A stretch of DNA of 64,000 nt from Isoetes taiwanensis (taxonomy: Eukaryota; Streptophyta; Lycopodiopsida; Isoetales; Isoetaceae): NCBI GenBank assembly GCA_021234155.1, contig JAJEKV010000035.1, positions 11,100,407-11,164,406 on the forward strand, read 5' to 3'. Position numbers and translations under genes: made by a program. The notes below the pieces were generated by a model. The model searched no databases. It saw only the letters and a list, made by a program, of their open reading frames with translations, and was not told the DNA's origin. The first letter of the stretch is position 1; each line of letters begins with the position of its first letter. Of this stretch, positions 21,260-33,079 are shown one piece after another.

Positions 21260-22581
21260 TTTCATTAGTGGCCTAGTCAAAACTTGACCTTGCTTACTTA
21301 GCATGCCATGTCACCAATTGGAGGGTCACATCATCTTTTCCATGCTCTTTGCTTGTATTGCAAGTGTAACGACATCAAGATCCCATTATACCTCTAGCAT
21401 TTATTTCCTATGGGTTTGTAGGCCTGACTTTATAAACAATGTTTCAAGGGTTATCCGGAGAATCGTTTTAGAAGTACAAAGGACCAAGGATTTATCATAT
21501 CATGGCCCACAAGTTTACCTTGTATTATATATGGCGCCCGTATTATTGGACATGCATATAACCTTCTCATATTCATTTCCTTTCCTCTTAGTTTGTTCGA
21601 AGTGTTACAGAGTTAGAAGCTCTCAATTTGGACTCACGAGATTCAACAACTCAAGAAATTTAACAACTCCCTTCACGAGTCTTCCATGTGAATCAAAACA
21701 GGGGAAATGGAATTTCGTTCCATTACATGACTTAAGAAACTCGAAGTCCTAAGGGATAGGGCAATTGGGGGATTCTTAACTCCTTGTGGATGGAATTCAA
21801 CTATTGAAAATGGGTGAAAATAATCGTACCCTAGTTTTGATGATTCTTTCACATGGTATTCCTTCCAGCGGTATCACCAATTAAGAAATTCTGTCCGATG
21901 GAATCATTTGCCCAAACTATCAAGAAACCACGCAATTCACGCATTTTGAGGGAAATTTCTTACCCTCTGAATGAATCCATAGGCACTCGAGCAGGTTTTT
22001 GGTTTGCATGGATGACCTCCTCTAATCCATCTTATTCCGACCCTCATACAAGTCATCCGAACCAATCTGGAGCTCAATCGACCGAGATATTCATGCTCAA
22101 AGATTTGAGCAAAAAAACACTAAAAGGAATACCCGCCTGATGTAATCACCAAAACCGGGGCGGATTATTTTCATCCCTTGAGAGTGTAAGCATGGGAATG
22201 CCCATGACGACATGGCCATTCTGTGCAGAGCAACATTTGAATTGCAAGTACATTATAGCTAAATGGAGAGTTGGAGTTAGAATGTCTAGGAAAAAAATAA
22301 AATAAAAATACTAATAGGGGGGCTATATTTTCCTTAGGATGAAAAACAACTCCCGTATTTTTATACATGCATAGTAATTTGTCATTTATTCAACGGTGCA
22401 AGGATCTTGATCCACATCCTATGATTTTATTGGCTCTGATAATTAATGGTCGAGATTAAAGGCAACCGAGATCAACGTCACAGATCTTGATCCCTCTCCT
22501 TTAATCTTATTGGCTTAGAGTAAAGGCACATTTAACCCTTGTAATTTTCCCGCCTAAGTTTTGTGCTTTTGTGCCCCTTTT
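21260..22581. other. Intergenic sequence
   Basis: There are open stretches at 21303-21752 and 21853-22140, but neither shows a recognisable motif or splice support. A short direct repeat GATCTTGATCC occurs at about 22392 and 22483, followed each time by a CCTTTAATCTTATTGGCT-like string. Confidence 0.4.
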
Positions 22582-22585
22582 ACCT

Positions 22586-22612
22586 GGGTGTTATTTTAAT
22601 TGAGGTGTACAA
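22586..22612 (+). repeat. Left terminal inverted repeat of the 7.1 kb transposon
   Basis: Starts GGGTGTTATTTT directly after ACCT. It matches the reverse complement of 29641-29667 at 25 of 27 positions. Confidence 0.9.
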
Positions 22613-22929
22613 AAACGCGAAATTTCAGCACGTCATCAGCACCTATATTTTGGTGCTGGTTCGCTTACGAGACGGGCGTGTTGAAGTTTTGAAGTGTGAC
22701 AGATTCGGGCGAAAGTTTTGTTGCGCGGTCACGAAGTGTCGTACGGTTCGTGTGGCTGTAGCGTGAGAGCTTCGATTCTGCAACGAAATGATCGAACATG
22801 CAGATAATCATTCGAACTGGTCGTAAACTTTTAATTCCCTTATATTTTGAATTCCAAACCGCCTCCTTGCTTGCTCGAAGCCGATTCCTTGCTTGATCGA
22901 TTCCTTGCTTGCTTGCTTGCTCGAAGCCG

Positions 22930-24969
22930 ATGGATTCCGGAGGTCGTAAGGTGAGCTGCGGCCTGCAAGTTTGGTTTTTTTTTTCGTTCTATTTCGTTAT
23001 CCTTTTCTAATTCATGTGATCTTTGTTGTAGGTATTTGCCAGAACAGAATTTGAATTCGAAAAATTCCAGGGTTTACCCTCTTCTGGCAGAAAGCCGAAG
23101 CAGATCAAGGCAGAAGAAGTCCCTGAATCCGACTTCTTATCCGTATGGAAAGTTCCGCTTCATAACGGAAAGATCAATGTGAAGGAGATTAAACACAGCT
23201 TTAAGCAGGAATTATTGGATCTTGTGGCGAAAGTTTATCAAAAGAAGTTGCCGAATAATGAGGTGCGAACTCAATTTGCTCGGGCATTTGCTTGGCAGCA
23301 TACAGCAGCTGCATTGGCTCGGAAGAAGGCCTCCTTTGCTGCCGATGCCTACCAGGACTCCTTGAAGAAGAAGGCCAAAAGGACACCTCTGAATACTTTC
23401 GACATGAACATACAGAGTGTTCTTGCACAGGTTAAGAAGTTGGAGGAAATGAAGTTTGAAGCAGAAGGGAAGCTTTGCAATTTGGAAAATGATGCTCTTA
23501 GGTTAGAGGGCAGCATGGCTACAGCCAAGGCATCTTGCGACAGTTTGGTTGATGCCATAGAAGAAAAAAGGAAGACTAGAATGGACATGACATTAACATT
23601 TGCTGATGATCCAGAAATGCAAAGGACTGCAGCTGTTATGAAGTGTGAGGAAGATGTGCTGGTAGGCTTACTGGACAAGACACTCTCTTCTATGGGAAAG
23701 GACAGATTCAAGAACATAAAAGAATAGATCAAGATGACAAAGAATGATGTAAAATCATATGAGCAAGCCATGGAATTGTGGCATGCAAGAGCAGCCCAGA
23801 TTTCTTCACTGCAGAACAAGAAGGTAAACCCCATTAACATCACAATGGGTATTTATAATTTTTCTTTTAGCTCTGCTAGCACTTGTGAGATATGTGGTTT
23901 TTCCTTCAGTGATGAATATGCTATGCATATTGAACTGAAGTGCACACATAAATTCCATGTTTTTTGTTTTTCTCACGTTTTGAGTCCATGCATTGTATCG
24001 TTTACGGTTGTGGTGAATCATGCCACATTCACTACAGTCGAGCTCGGCCATGTGAGTGAAACAGAAGAATATTATTGATGTTGAAGAAGAGGTCATGAAA
24101 GAAAATGTTTGAAGAATCTGTTGAAGAAGAGCTCTGTTGAAGAATCGAGGAATTCAACATAATGAAAAGGAAGAAGAATGTTGAGCAATCTTCTCGCGAA
24201 TCAATCTGAAGCGAAATTACCCGCAAGAAAAAATGAGAAAGAGGATGACAAGGAGTGCTCAAGAAGGCTAAGGACATTGACCGTAAGTGCTTTCAAGGTC
24301 TTTGTTTCTATGTTTTTTTTTTTACTTTTATCGATGTCTTGTCTGGCTGTTTTGCATTGCGATTCAGGAGAATTATAAGTCATGTCAAAAGTCCCAACAT
24401 TACAAAATTGCCCAAGTTTAGCATGTGTCGAGAAATGCAAAGTTCTTACGTGATGAACTCCTCGGGCTTGAATAATTTTGAAGGTATGTTATCTAATTGG
24501 AATGATTAAATTGTATTTGAACTATTCCACATTTTGCTGATTATTTGTTCTTTTATGGCAGAAGATGGCAGTCCATTGCATAGTACTTCAAAAGGTAAGG
24601 ATGTCTTATTAGATCTATGGTATTTGCATGCTGAATTTATCTGAACATGAATTCCTTTCTTGGCAGGTGCTACCCCCCCTTCCAGGAAAAAACTTGATGT
24701 CAACCTAGTAGATAAATCAGCAGCATGTAAGTTTTGCAATTTCAATTAAGGAATTCATTTCAATTGCATTAATAATGTCCTTAATTTCAGTGTTGCAGGA
24801 AGCACTGGATAGTGTTCAATTGCCTAAGGTTGTGCTTGACAGTCCATCCATTGCTGCTACAGTTCATGCTAGTGAGGTGTCCAATGAGTCAGATGACATA
24901 GGTGAAGAAGAAGAAGGAAATGCAGTGGAGAGGTACTTGGCCAGGAGAGTCAAGAAAGAAAAGAAATGA
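22930..24969 (+). CDS. Coiled-coil accessory protein of the 7.1 kb transposon (exon structure partly resolved)
   Basis: Exon 1 is ATG plus six codons (22930-22950, MDSGGRK) with donor GTGAGC. Exon 2 starts at 23032 after TTGTTGTAG and stays open in phase. It encodes an acidic and basic N-terminal region (VFARTEFEFEKF), then a long Lys/Glu-rich helix with heptad character (about residues 125-200) and the segment LTFADDPEMQRTAAVM. An in-frame TAG occurs at 23725-23727, yet coding-like sequence continues in the same frame to a donor AAG|GTAAAC near 23822. Further small exons with good borders lie at about 24562-24595, 24667-24726 and 24791-24969; the last ends with an acidic stretch and RRVKKEKK. 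I cannot name a family. The protein could be a DNA-binding or dimerising partner of the transposase. Either the TAG is the real end or this copy is damaged. Confidence 0.55.
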
Positions 24970-25069
24970 TCTGAGCAGATTTTGAACTTAGAAATTTTGA
25001 ACTGTTTATGAATGTTTATGAACTTAGAACTCTTGAAATGTTTATGAATGCTGTATTCGATAATATATT

Positions 25070-25345
25070 AAACTTGCAATTTTGAGTAAACTTGCAAACT
25101 TGCAATTTGAGTATTGAATTGAAATTTTGAGCAAATTTTGAGTAAACTTGCAATTTGAGTAAATTTTGAGTAAACTTGCAATTTTGAGCAAATTTTGAGT
25201 ACACTTGCAATTTGAGTAAATTTTGAGTAAACTTGCAAACTTGAGTATTGAATTGCAAATTTGAGTATTGAATTGCAATTTGAGTATTGAATTGCAATTG
25301 CAATTTGAGTTTCTAATTTCAATTGTTGTAATTTAGAAGTTTCTA
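25070..25345. repeat. AT-rich tandem repeat between the convergent transposon genes
   Basis: Many copies of TTGAGTAAACTTGCAATT or TTGAGTATTGAATTGCAA. Position and composition suggest a shared 3' region between the two convergent genes, where both may terminate. Confidence 0.85.
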
Positions 25346-26182
25346 CTTTGAATTGTTGCAATAAGATAATAAGTTCACAATCATTCATATTTCCTGTTCA
25401 CTGTCAAGTTTATAATCAAAATTGCATTGCTGTTTTCATGCTTTTAAATTTACATGCTTTCAAGTTTCATTCACTTGAAGTTTAAGTTCTATGAGTGATT
25501 GAATTGTGAGTCAATGTGAATGAATGAATAGTTTTTCTTGCTGTTATTTACAGGTTTTTCTTGCAGGTTTTTTTTCTCCAATGTCACCTTGTTTTCTTCC
25601 TGTTTTCTGCTTGGTCAATGAGCTGCTTGCCTCCTGCTTTTTTTCACACCCTGACTTTTTTGGTCCTTGCTTCTTTGGTCTTTTCTTGTTCACTAACTTC
25701 ACTGACTTCAGTGAACCTTGCTTCTTTAGTGCCGGCTTCTTCTTGCTTGCCTCCTCTTTTTACGCCTCGACTTGCTAACTAACCTGTTGCTTGCTCTTTG
25801 GTTACGGCTTCTTGTTGCTTGCAACATCACATTGAGCAAGGACGATGGGTGTGTTTGTAGACTTTCAAGAATGTGTTCATGCACATGGGTTTCCAACTCA
25901 AAAATGTTGCCACCTAAGTCTTTCATGTCAAAATTACATGCCACTACTAAATGGTCACACACTACAATCTGGTTCAAACCTAAGAAGTTCATACCTGCTC
26001 TGTTCTATATATTTATAAAACTTACCAGTCACAACCACCTCCCTCCTTCCAAACTTTTGGCCCCAAGGATCTTTGTAAGCCTTCTCAATTACATGTTTAA
26101 CTTCTGTACATCTCAAGATATAGAATTCCACTTTCTCCTTGTTATCTCTTTGGAGCAACCACCGCAAAGTTCTCTCCAACAT

Positions 26183-29100
26183 CTATGATATCGATTTCCA
26201 TTCTGCATCCCCTTCATACACTGGCCCATCTACAGGTTCCTCTTGATCAACACCTGGCCTTAATTCTGAAAAAATCCAAGTGCCTATCCTGTCTTTGTTC
26301 ATGCATTTACTGTACTTACCCAGCCAGCAGTAGTGGCAAAAGCATGAATAATTCATATGTGCAACCTGGGTGGGATCCTTGCAATTCACTGGTCTGATGC
26401 TATGGAACTTACTTGACCCTGTAAGTGTTGCACAATCAAACATCTCATCTCTGCAAACTTCATATTTTCCAATTTCCCAAAAATATCTGTCAAAATAGAA
26501 AACAAGAAGCTATTTTAGAAAGAACAGCACTAAATCAGCACCAAGTCAGCACCATTACACAGTTTCAGTACCTGCATTTCTCAGAATCTTTGAAGTGTTC
26601 TCTACAGAACATAACAACATCATGAGTGTCTCTTAATGGTTTAGAATTTCTTTTTAACATCTCATGAGTGAGTGCTCTCTTTAGAACAGCACCAGCACCA
26701 TCATGCTCACCTACATAATAAACATGCCCAATAAGTTGGTGCTGTTCAAACAAGAATATCTAATATTAAAGAAAGCTGGTATGTACCTTTTCCATGGTAA
26801 GAACCAAAATAGTTCCAATGGATAGGAATCCCCATATTTTTATAAAATCTGCCAAGAAAGAAAAAAGTTCTTGCACCTTTGAATTGATGTGCACATCCAT
26901 CAGACCACATAACATGATTGTTATATTTAAAACCTTTGCTGGCTAGTAGATCAGCATGCTTCTTAAGGCAATGTTGCACAAACAAAGTGTCATGCTCTCT
27001 ATCATCTGAAATATAAAAATGTGTCTCTTTGATAATATGTCTTTCAGTGCTACAATCAAATTTCTCGTCCTCAGCCACAACCTCTTCTGGAGTAGCATGC
27101 CTGTATGATATGTGCACCAATATGGTGCATTGGTCATTTCTCCAATGTAAACTTTGAATCTCCTGCTGTATCTTGAATGTGTAGTTCTCAGCAAAGTCAA
27201 TAACTGACACTATGGTGTCTCTGGGAAAAGTGGCTAAGCACTGCCTAAACTGTGTAGCCTGCCACCTAGCCTCATAGTTATGGGGGATGAACTCTTTCAA
27301 GACTTGCTTGGCATTTGTTAAAACATCTGCTGTTGAAGTTGACTTGTACACAAGCTTCACAACAGGTTTTGGTGTCACTATGAAACCACCTTTGCCATCA
27401 GGTTCATTTAATGATTCATAAACCTGCAAAAGAAAAATAGGTAAGCAATTAACATTTCAAACATAAAAAAGGCATAAAAGACACTCACTGTATCAAAAGT
27501 CTTCCAGTCAATCATGTGCCTTAAACCCCTGCTTAGTTCTTTTGGACACACGGGTAAATTTGATGGGCCACAATTCTGACATGACAATAGCAGGCATTTA
27601 TGGTCATGCCACTCATCTGCAATATCTTTAGTACAAACCAATGACCTCCACATGTCGCTTGTAGATTTATATGTCATATCACGTGCTTGACATGTTGGTC
27701 CAGGACCACATACAACACATGTACAAGTGCATTCGGACCATGGATTTTTGCATTTAACCTTATCTTGTTGATTTTGTCTAACCAAGTCTAGTCTCATGTG
27801 GTACACACAACAACATGTTTCCCTGTCCTTCACTTTCCTCACAAATGGAGGCTTCAATGCATGGAAAGCTGAGAATGAGATCTCGAATTTTGGATTTTCC
27901 CTTCTAAACCTTTCATAGAATGCACACTTATGTAAAAAAAAAAAAAAATGCAATCAATACCTTTTTAAGCAATAACAAAGCAACTAGAAAATCAAATCAC
28001 ACCTCAGTTTCTTCCAAAAAATGTAGAGGATGCAGGTACTTTTTACCTGGGGCTTCCCAAATCTTTATCACATGCTTCTTGCATGGTGAAACTCGAGAGT
28101 GAATTGTCCAAAAATCTGTAACTACTGCTTGTTCCTTCCTACTAAGCTTATCAAACCTGCTTTTCCTCTTGAACATTGACCCGGGGTCCATCTCCAATTT
28201 CATCAAATGCTACTCTCCTACGTACTGCTTTGTTGCCACATACCTTCTATTTAAGTTCAAACATTTGGAAGTTCCCAAGCAGTTTGTCCCACTGTCAACA
28301 GCAAGCACTATGGCAGAGTTCCTTGCTCTAAGCACATCTGTGGATCTGTCAAGCTTATGTTTGGACAAGGAATTCCTCAAATTATCTACTATCTGAGTCA
28401 TTGTTGCTACTTCCTTTAATTTTAAAACTTCCCACTCTGGTAACAGCTTAGCAGCACCCTGAAGCACCTCTTTCCTATCTTTTTCTGAGTTCCTATTACA
28501 TACCTCATTAGCATAGTTAGCAATCTTATTAGACAATTGTTGTTTTCTTCTTTTAGTCAATCCATTATGGTTCGTCATTTCTGACAATGGTTTGTGATAC
28601 TTGATACTCTCAGATTCTGCATCAGCTTCCCTTGCCCTCTTTCGTGCTCTTTGCTGTTTTCGTTTAAGTGCAATGATATTCCTATAACACCATATAGCAT
28701 GACGGTCAAGAAAAAGCCAAGTAACCTGTTTCAAGAGTGCTTTGCACCTGCTCATGTTGGACTTGAAGCTCACATTCTGCACAATGGCAAAGCAAAAAGT
28801 AAAAAGAAAATTATGAAGTCTATTCTTCTTCAATATGAATTCAAGCAAACAATAGAAAAAAACTCCATACCAGTAACGGATTGAGTGTTTGTATTTTCTT
28901 TTGAAGCACCTACATTATATACATAATCAGCACCAAAATAATGAAGATCATCTTCTGCCCAATTAAAATCATAAGGTTCATTTCCTTTGAACTGTATTTC
29001 TGTGGGATCCACTGTCCTATGAACCTCAAAAGCATCTGAAAAGTAAGAATAAAGCAAGCACATTAGAAAAAATAGTATAAGACATTAATGAATTGGGCAT

Positions 29101-29335
29101 GCAAACCTTGCATGCCATGGAGATGAATGTTTCCTTCATATTCTCCAACAATTTCTTCCGAATGCGCATCAGCAGTAGGCCTGTCAAAATGAATTGTTCT
29201 TGCTATGCGAGAACATAACTGCAGAAACTGCTGAGATTGTTCTTGAAGATAGTGCAAACTGGATAGCAGATCTTTAGGATCAAAGCTAGAACCAAGCTTT
29301 GAAATGGAAGAAACAAAAGCGCCTTCCCAATCCAT
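26183..29335 (-). CDS. Transposase of the 7.1 kb transposon, 848 aa, 8 exons
   Basis: Splice sites and phases fit throughout. Exons are 29335-29107, 29035-28923, 28776-28244, 28156-28003, 27926-27489, 27423-26787, 26710-26572 and 26486-26183, summing to 2547 bases. The start is ATG (MDWEGAF); further upstream is a hydrophobic stretch that looks like intron. Order of parts: a basic Arg/Lys helix region (exon 3), a segment with FWTIHSRVSP and HFLEETE, a Cys-rich zinc-binding region (CCCVYH...CTCTCVVCGPG...CQNC), then the likely RNase-H-fold catalytic core. The core has Asp in SVIDFAENYTF, Asp in HVMWSDGCAHQFKG, and YHGKG spliced to EHDGAGAVLKRALTHE, which supplies a third acidic residue. A second Cys cluster (YSCFCHYCWLGKYSKC) is near the C-terminus. 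These motifs match, from memory, an animal transposase family with SDGAAAQYKN and SHGKG motifs. The first ATG and the third catalytic residue are less certain than the exons. Confidence 0.85.
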
Positions 29336-29640
29336 CCGAGTTTGAAAACATCTGAAAAGAATCAGAAAGCAATTCGAAACAAGAAAAAGGAAAATAAGGC
29401 CGCCAATTCCAAATTCGAAAAAGGAATCAAGCACCAGCATAATCGGGATTGATGACATGGCTAGCAAATCGACCGCACCTCAGCAAGAAATTGATGATCA
29501 ACCGTTCCGGAAGCTCGGATCCATGGCGGGTGAAAATTTGGCGGGTGAGGGAAATTGGGTGAAGGGCACGTGAAGGGCAGTAGAAGGGTAATCAGCACCC
29601 GATCAGCACCCCATGTCGCGACATCATGTGACGTGCTCAA

Positions 29641-29667
29641 TTGTACACCTCGATTAAAAAAACACCC
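29641..29667 (-). repeat. Right terminal inverted repeat of the 7.1 kb transposon
   Basis: Ends ...AAAACACCC directly before ACCT. The differences from the left copy are at repeat positions 8 and 16. Confidence 0.9.
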
Positions 29668-29671
29668 ACCT

Positions 29672-30700
29672 AGTTTTTGCCTCTACGACTACAATTTTGA
29701 AGAAACACAGATCGGCCTTCGCATGGCTATGGCGATGGCGCTTCAGCTGGACTTCGCATGGCTATGGCTTCGCATGGCTATGGCGATGGCGCTTCCAGCA
29801 ATCATAGTGGCGCTGGCGCTGGACTTTTCTCCAGCTATGGCCTTAGCATCTGGTAGGGCTCTTCCTCAGATTCTACCTTTCTTGTTGCTTTTGATTTTTT
29901 TGTTTCAAATCAATCACAAGATCTTGCTATTTATTTGAAACAGGGATTGTGATAGTCGTTTTGGCGCCTGAACAGCCGCCCTAAAAACAGCCGCCCTAAA
30001 AGAGCCAAGACAGATCGGATCCTGGTTTGCAAGATCTTTCTATGACCAGGTTTGGCCGAAAAACTCATCTAACAACAATCTGATACAAAAATAATTGTTC
30101 TAACTTGGCATGGCCGAATTTTTCTTGGCAGATGGTCGATTTGTTCTATTGTGACGAATGGCAGTGACTTCAAATATGGCCTGTGGCTTTAGTTATCAAA
30201 CATATAAACTTTCTGGATCTGCATATGGAAGCCGAAAATCTGCATACATTCTGTGCTATGGCAATAAAAACCCTCTCCGGATGTGCAGTTGGGATAATAT
30301 TTTGAAACTAGGTTTCAAGGCAATGATAGAAGCTTCGATGAAGCAAACACATTTCAGATAAGATTTCAGATAAGGTAGTAGCGTGATTTAAAAATATGAT
30401 GATGGTATGTGCCCAATCAATCATGTTGTTGTAGCAGATGGATCTCTATTATAGCAGATGGATCTCTATTATGAAGCTTGTTAAATCTGGAAGCAAGGGT
30501 TTCCTTGTGGCAAAATTATATAGGTAAAGGGTCTTCAAGAGCCCAAACAAGTCGCTACGCCATTCTATTATTAAATATTCTTGTTTATCTTTGATGAATC
30601 ATTTGTAGCCATTTGTTTATCTTTGATGAATCAATAACATGGATCGAGTTGTTCTAAAATGAGCCTTCATGATTTCTGTGGTTTTAGTGGCCCATTCTTG
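29672..30700. other. Intergenic, with a short local duplication
   Basis: At 29718-29800 the string TTCGCATGGCTATGG is repeated three times around GATGGCGCTTC, giving a short open frame that I do not believe is a gene. The rest is AT-rich and featureless. Confidence 0.4.
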
Positions 30701-30779
30701 CAACCTGCAATAACCAATGTTTAATAAACCGCGCTTTTGCAATAACCAATGTTTAATAAATGGAGCCTTTGCAAGCACA

Positions 30780-31240
30780 TTTATTTCTTGTTAAACAATG
30801 TATGCCACGTGTTAATATATCATTAGCTAGGATAGCTAGGATAGGAGATATATTAGAAATGTGTTTTTTCTATGCGTTGTAATGGTGCATTTTTAATTTT
30901 AAAAGTATGCCACGTGTTAATATTCTATTTGCTAAAATGCATATTAGCTTTTAAATCATAATATATTAACTTTTAAATTGTGGTCTATAATATTTTTTTT
31001 TTTTAATGTTGCCATGTGTCAACATTTGATTTGTTAGAAGATATATTATAAACAATACTTTGTTTTTCCTACGTGTAGTAATAATGCTTTATTATTTAAA
31101 AAGTATGCCATGTGTCCATATTTGATTAGCTAGAATAATGTTTTATTATTTAAAAAGTATGCCACGTGTCAATATCTCATTAGTTAAATAACCACATTAG
31201 AAATTTACATTTTTTCTACATGTTATAATATTACTTTTTA
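30780..31240. repeat. Degenerate repeats of about 100 bp with TATGCCACGTGT
   Basis: Four to five copies of a unit holding AAAGTATGCCA(C/T)GTGT(T/C), then (A)ATAT followed by GATTAGCTAGAA or CATTAGTTAAAT, with a TTTATTATTTAAAA link. AT-rich and non-coding. Confidence 0.7.
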
Positions 31241-31259
31241 CATGTCCTTATTTTAGGAA

Positions 31260-32280
31260 AACAATAGCTAAATTTCAATAACATATGTAGTGTTTCATAA
31301 ATTAAAAAAAAGGCCATGCGTGATTTTTTTAATTTTGCAAAAACAACACTTGAAACGACAAACAATTAGAAAATACTACAAACAAATACTACAAACAATT
31401 AGAAAATATATTAAAATAAGATAAGGAGTTAAGAACAATTGTTTAGAATGAGTATGTCTTAAAAGGTTTTCATAATGCTAAGTTCACAATATAACACACA
31501 ATTATTTTTGGACAAATTAGCAATCTCGTAGCACAATATGCCATCACTTGGCATGTCTTTGTAATAGAGCAACTTGAAATGCCTTAGATATACATACATC
31601 TAAGTCAGTTTCAAATGAATAAAGCAATATGATAACAATTCAAGAAATCAAAACTTACATCTTATATAGTGGAGTGCATAGTGCAGCTCTATCCAACCTT
31701 TTGCTTCCCTTTCATCTCTACAAGATAAATGAAATAGTTAACAAATGAATGTACTTAACCAAACATGTTAAATACATACTAGTTAATGTGGTGCCATTCA
31801 CAAACTTATCAAGCTGGAACCTATCATTTACATCCAACTTATATTATTTGTGCTTGGATCATATGTCAAAGATACAAGTGCGATGATGGATTCAAGTTCT
31901 ATAATTTGATTATCAGTCAAGTCATAAGTGAACCATGTGCATCCCACCTTCAAATTTTCATGTTGAGCATACCAAGCAAGGTTAAAATGTACATTATATA
32001 TTGGTCTGTTGCTCAAATCAATAGGTTCTCTACTCTCTCTCTCCATGTATTACCCACCTTTCTTCTCATGCTCAACACTCTCCCTATGTACCAACACTTC
32101 TGTAGACTCTTGCTTGCGCATGGTTGCGTTCCCTTTCTAACTGAATGTTTTCCTTTCTTCTTACTCACATCTTTCTTCAGGATCATTTATTTCCTCTACA
32201 TCGTCTCCATCTCTTTCATCCTTGACCTCTATTATGTCTGATTTTCTGCTCTCTGGCTGGTGTAAAACAGGAGGCTCATC
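31260..32280. other. AT-rich intergenic sequence
   Basis: No gene I can support. A plus-strand open stretch at 31786-32241 has low-complexity hydrophobic composition and no motif. Confidence 0.4.
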
Positions 32281-32285
32281 TATTG

Positions 32286-32546
32286 TTAACTTAACTTTTT
32301 CTCCATCTGATAATCCACGAATTTAACATGTACTTCATCCACATCGAAAATGAACTTCTGTTCTTGCTTTGGCGATAACTGCAATCCTCTATCGCCAAGG
32401 AAAACCCAACTACGATCTTGAAGCAGCTGCAACTCATCAATTTCAATTTCTTGCCGCAACTCAGCATATGTTGCTCCTTCATATATCTTCACAAACCCAA
32501 CTTCCACGCTGTTCCCTCCACTTATAAATAAGCATCTTCTTGTCAT
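32286..32546 (-). CDS. Short ORF of unknown family, possible beta-grasp (ubiquitin-like) domain exon
   Basis: ATG at 32544-32546 and TAA at 32286-32288, 86 codons. The translation alternates strands and a helix in a beta-grasp-like order: CLFISGGNSVEVGFVKIY, then ATYAELRQEIEID, then SWVFLGDRGLQLSPKQE, then FIFDVDEVHVKFV. The pattern of a hydrophobic first strand, an acidic helix and a final VHVKF strand is what a ubiquitin-like domain shows. The family is not identified. It may be a last exon, or a fragment of a larger protein whose other exons I cannot find. Confidence 0.4.
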   Translation of the reverse strand: MTRRCLFISGGNSVEVGFVKIYEGATYAELRQEIEIDELQLLQDRSWVFLGDRGLQLSPKQEQKFIFDVDEVHVKFVDYQMEKKLS

Positions 32547-33079
32547 GCACGCCCTAGTTATATGAGTTTAAAATTAATAGGTCACAAGTTTATGTAATCG
32601 AAGTAGTATAGACAAAGGTCAGGTCATACCTCTTTACTCCGGATGGTGCTCATGTCATCTATAGACAACTGGCTTTGATTCAAAAGAGCGAGGTGCCTGC
32701 ATGCATTGCATAATCATTGATAAGCATTTTCAGCTAGAAGCATGAAGGTTATGTTATTCTAAAATACAGCATAATCCAATGTAACCTATAATCCACTGTA
32801 ACATATAATCCTCAGCCCATAATCTTCTTTACACATACAAGTTTCAGCCTTGAAATAACTACATTATATCAAACTCACGTCAGCCTATCTTTTTTATGTA
32901 CCACCATAGGCAGCACATATCATTTGAATAGCAGACTAGTCCCGTAAAAAGCAACCATGGATGCAATACACACATAACAACTCCCAATTCATAGTTGTCT
33001 AGGCCGAATTGGAAATATAAGTTTTTTGAGTTGTGAGCGTTTGAAGAAGAGGTTGAAGACTGTTTTGCACCAGACTGTT

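Larger units (their letters stand above)
22586..29667 (-). mobile_element. Complete 7.1 kb DNA transposon with intact transposase gene (possibly Sola-like)
   Basis: The termini read inwards GGGTGTTATTTTAATTGAGG on the left and GGGTGTTTTTTTAATCGAGG on the right, and both continue TGTACAA (25 of 27 bases identical). The 4-bp direct repeat ACCT flanks the element (22582-22585 and 29668-29671). An AGCACGTCA motif lies just inside both repeats. The element holds a plus-strand gene (22930-24969) and a convergent minus-strand transposase gene (26183-29335), with an AT-rich tandem repeat between their 3' ends. A 4-bp target duplication and the transposase motif set suggest the Sola superfamily, which is known from plants and animals. 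That assignment is inference. The intact splicing frame of the transposase and the clean ends suggest recent insertion. Confidence 0.88.

Noticed and set aside
13845-21260. Centromeric satellite
   Set aside because: Orientation flips and large unique palindromes interrupt the minisatellite. The structure is that of a foldback element rather than a homogeneous array, although the short window cannot exclude a pericentromeric location.
28207-28243. In-frame stop TAG within the transposase gene
   Set aside because: An 87-base intron with donor AAG|GTATGTGG and acceptor AAAAGCAG removes it and keeps the frame, so the stop does not break the gene.
29063-29467. Hydrophobic N-terminal membrane segment of the transposase
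   Set aside because: The hydrophobic stretch upstream of 29335 ends in a pyrimidine tract and CTTTTCAG at about 29352. It is better explained as intron or leader, and the protein starts at the ATG at 29335.
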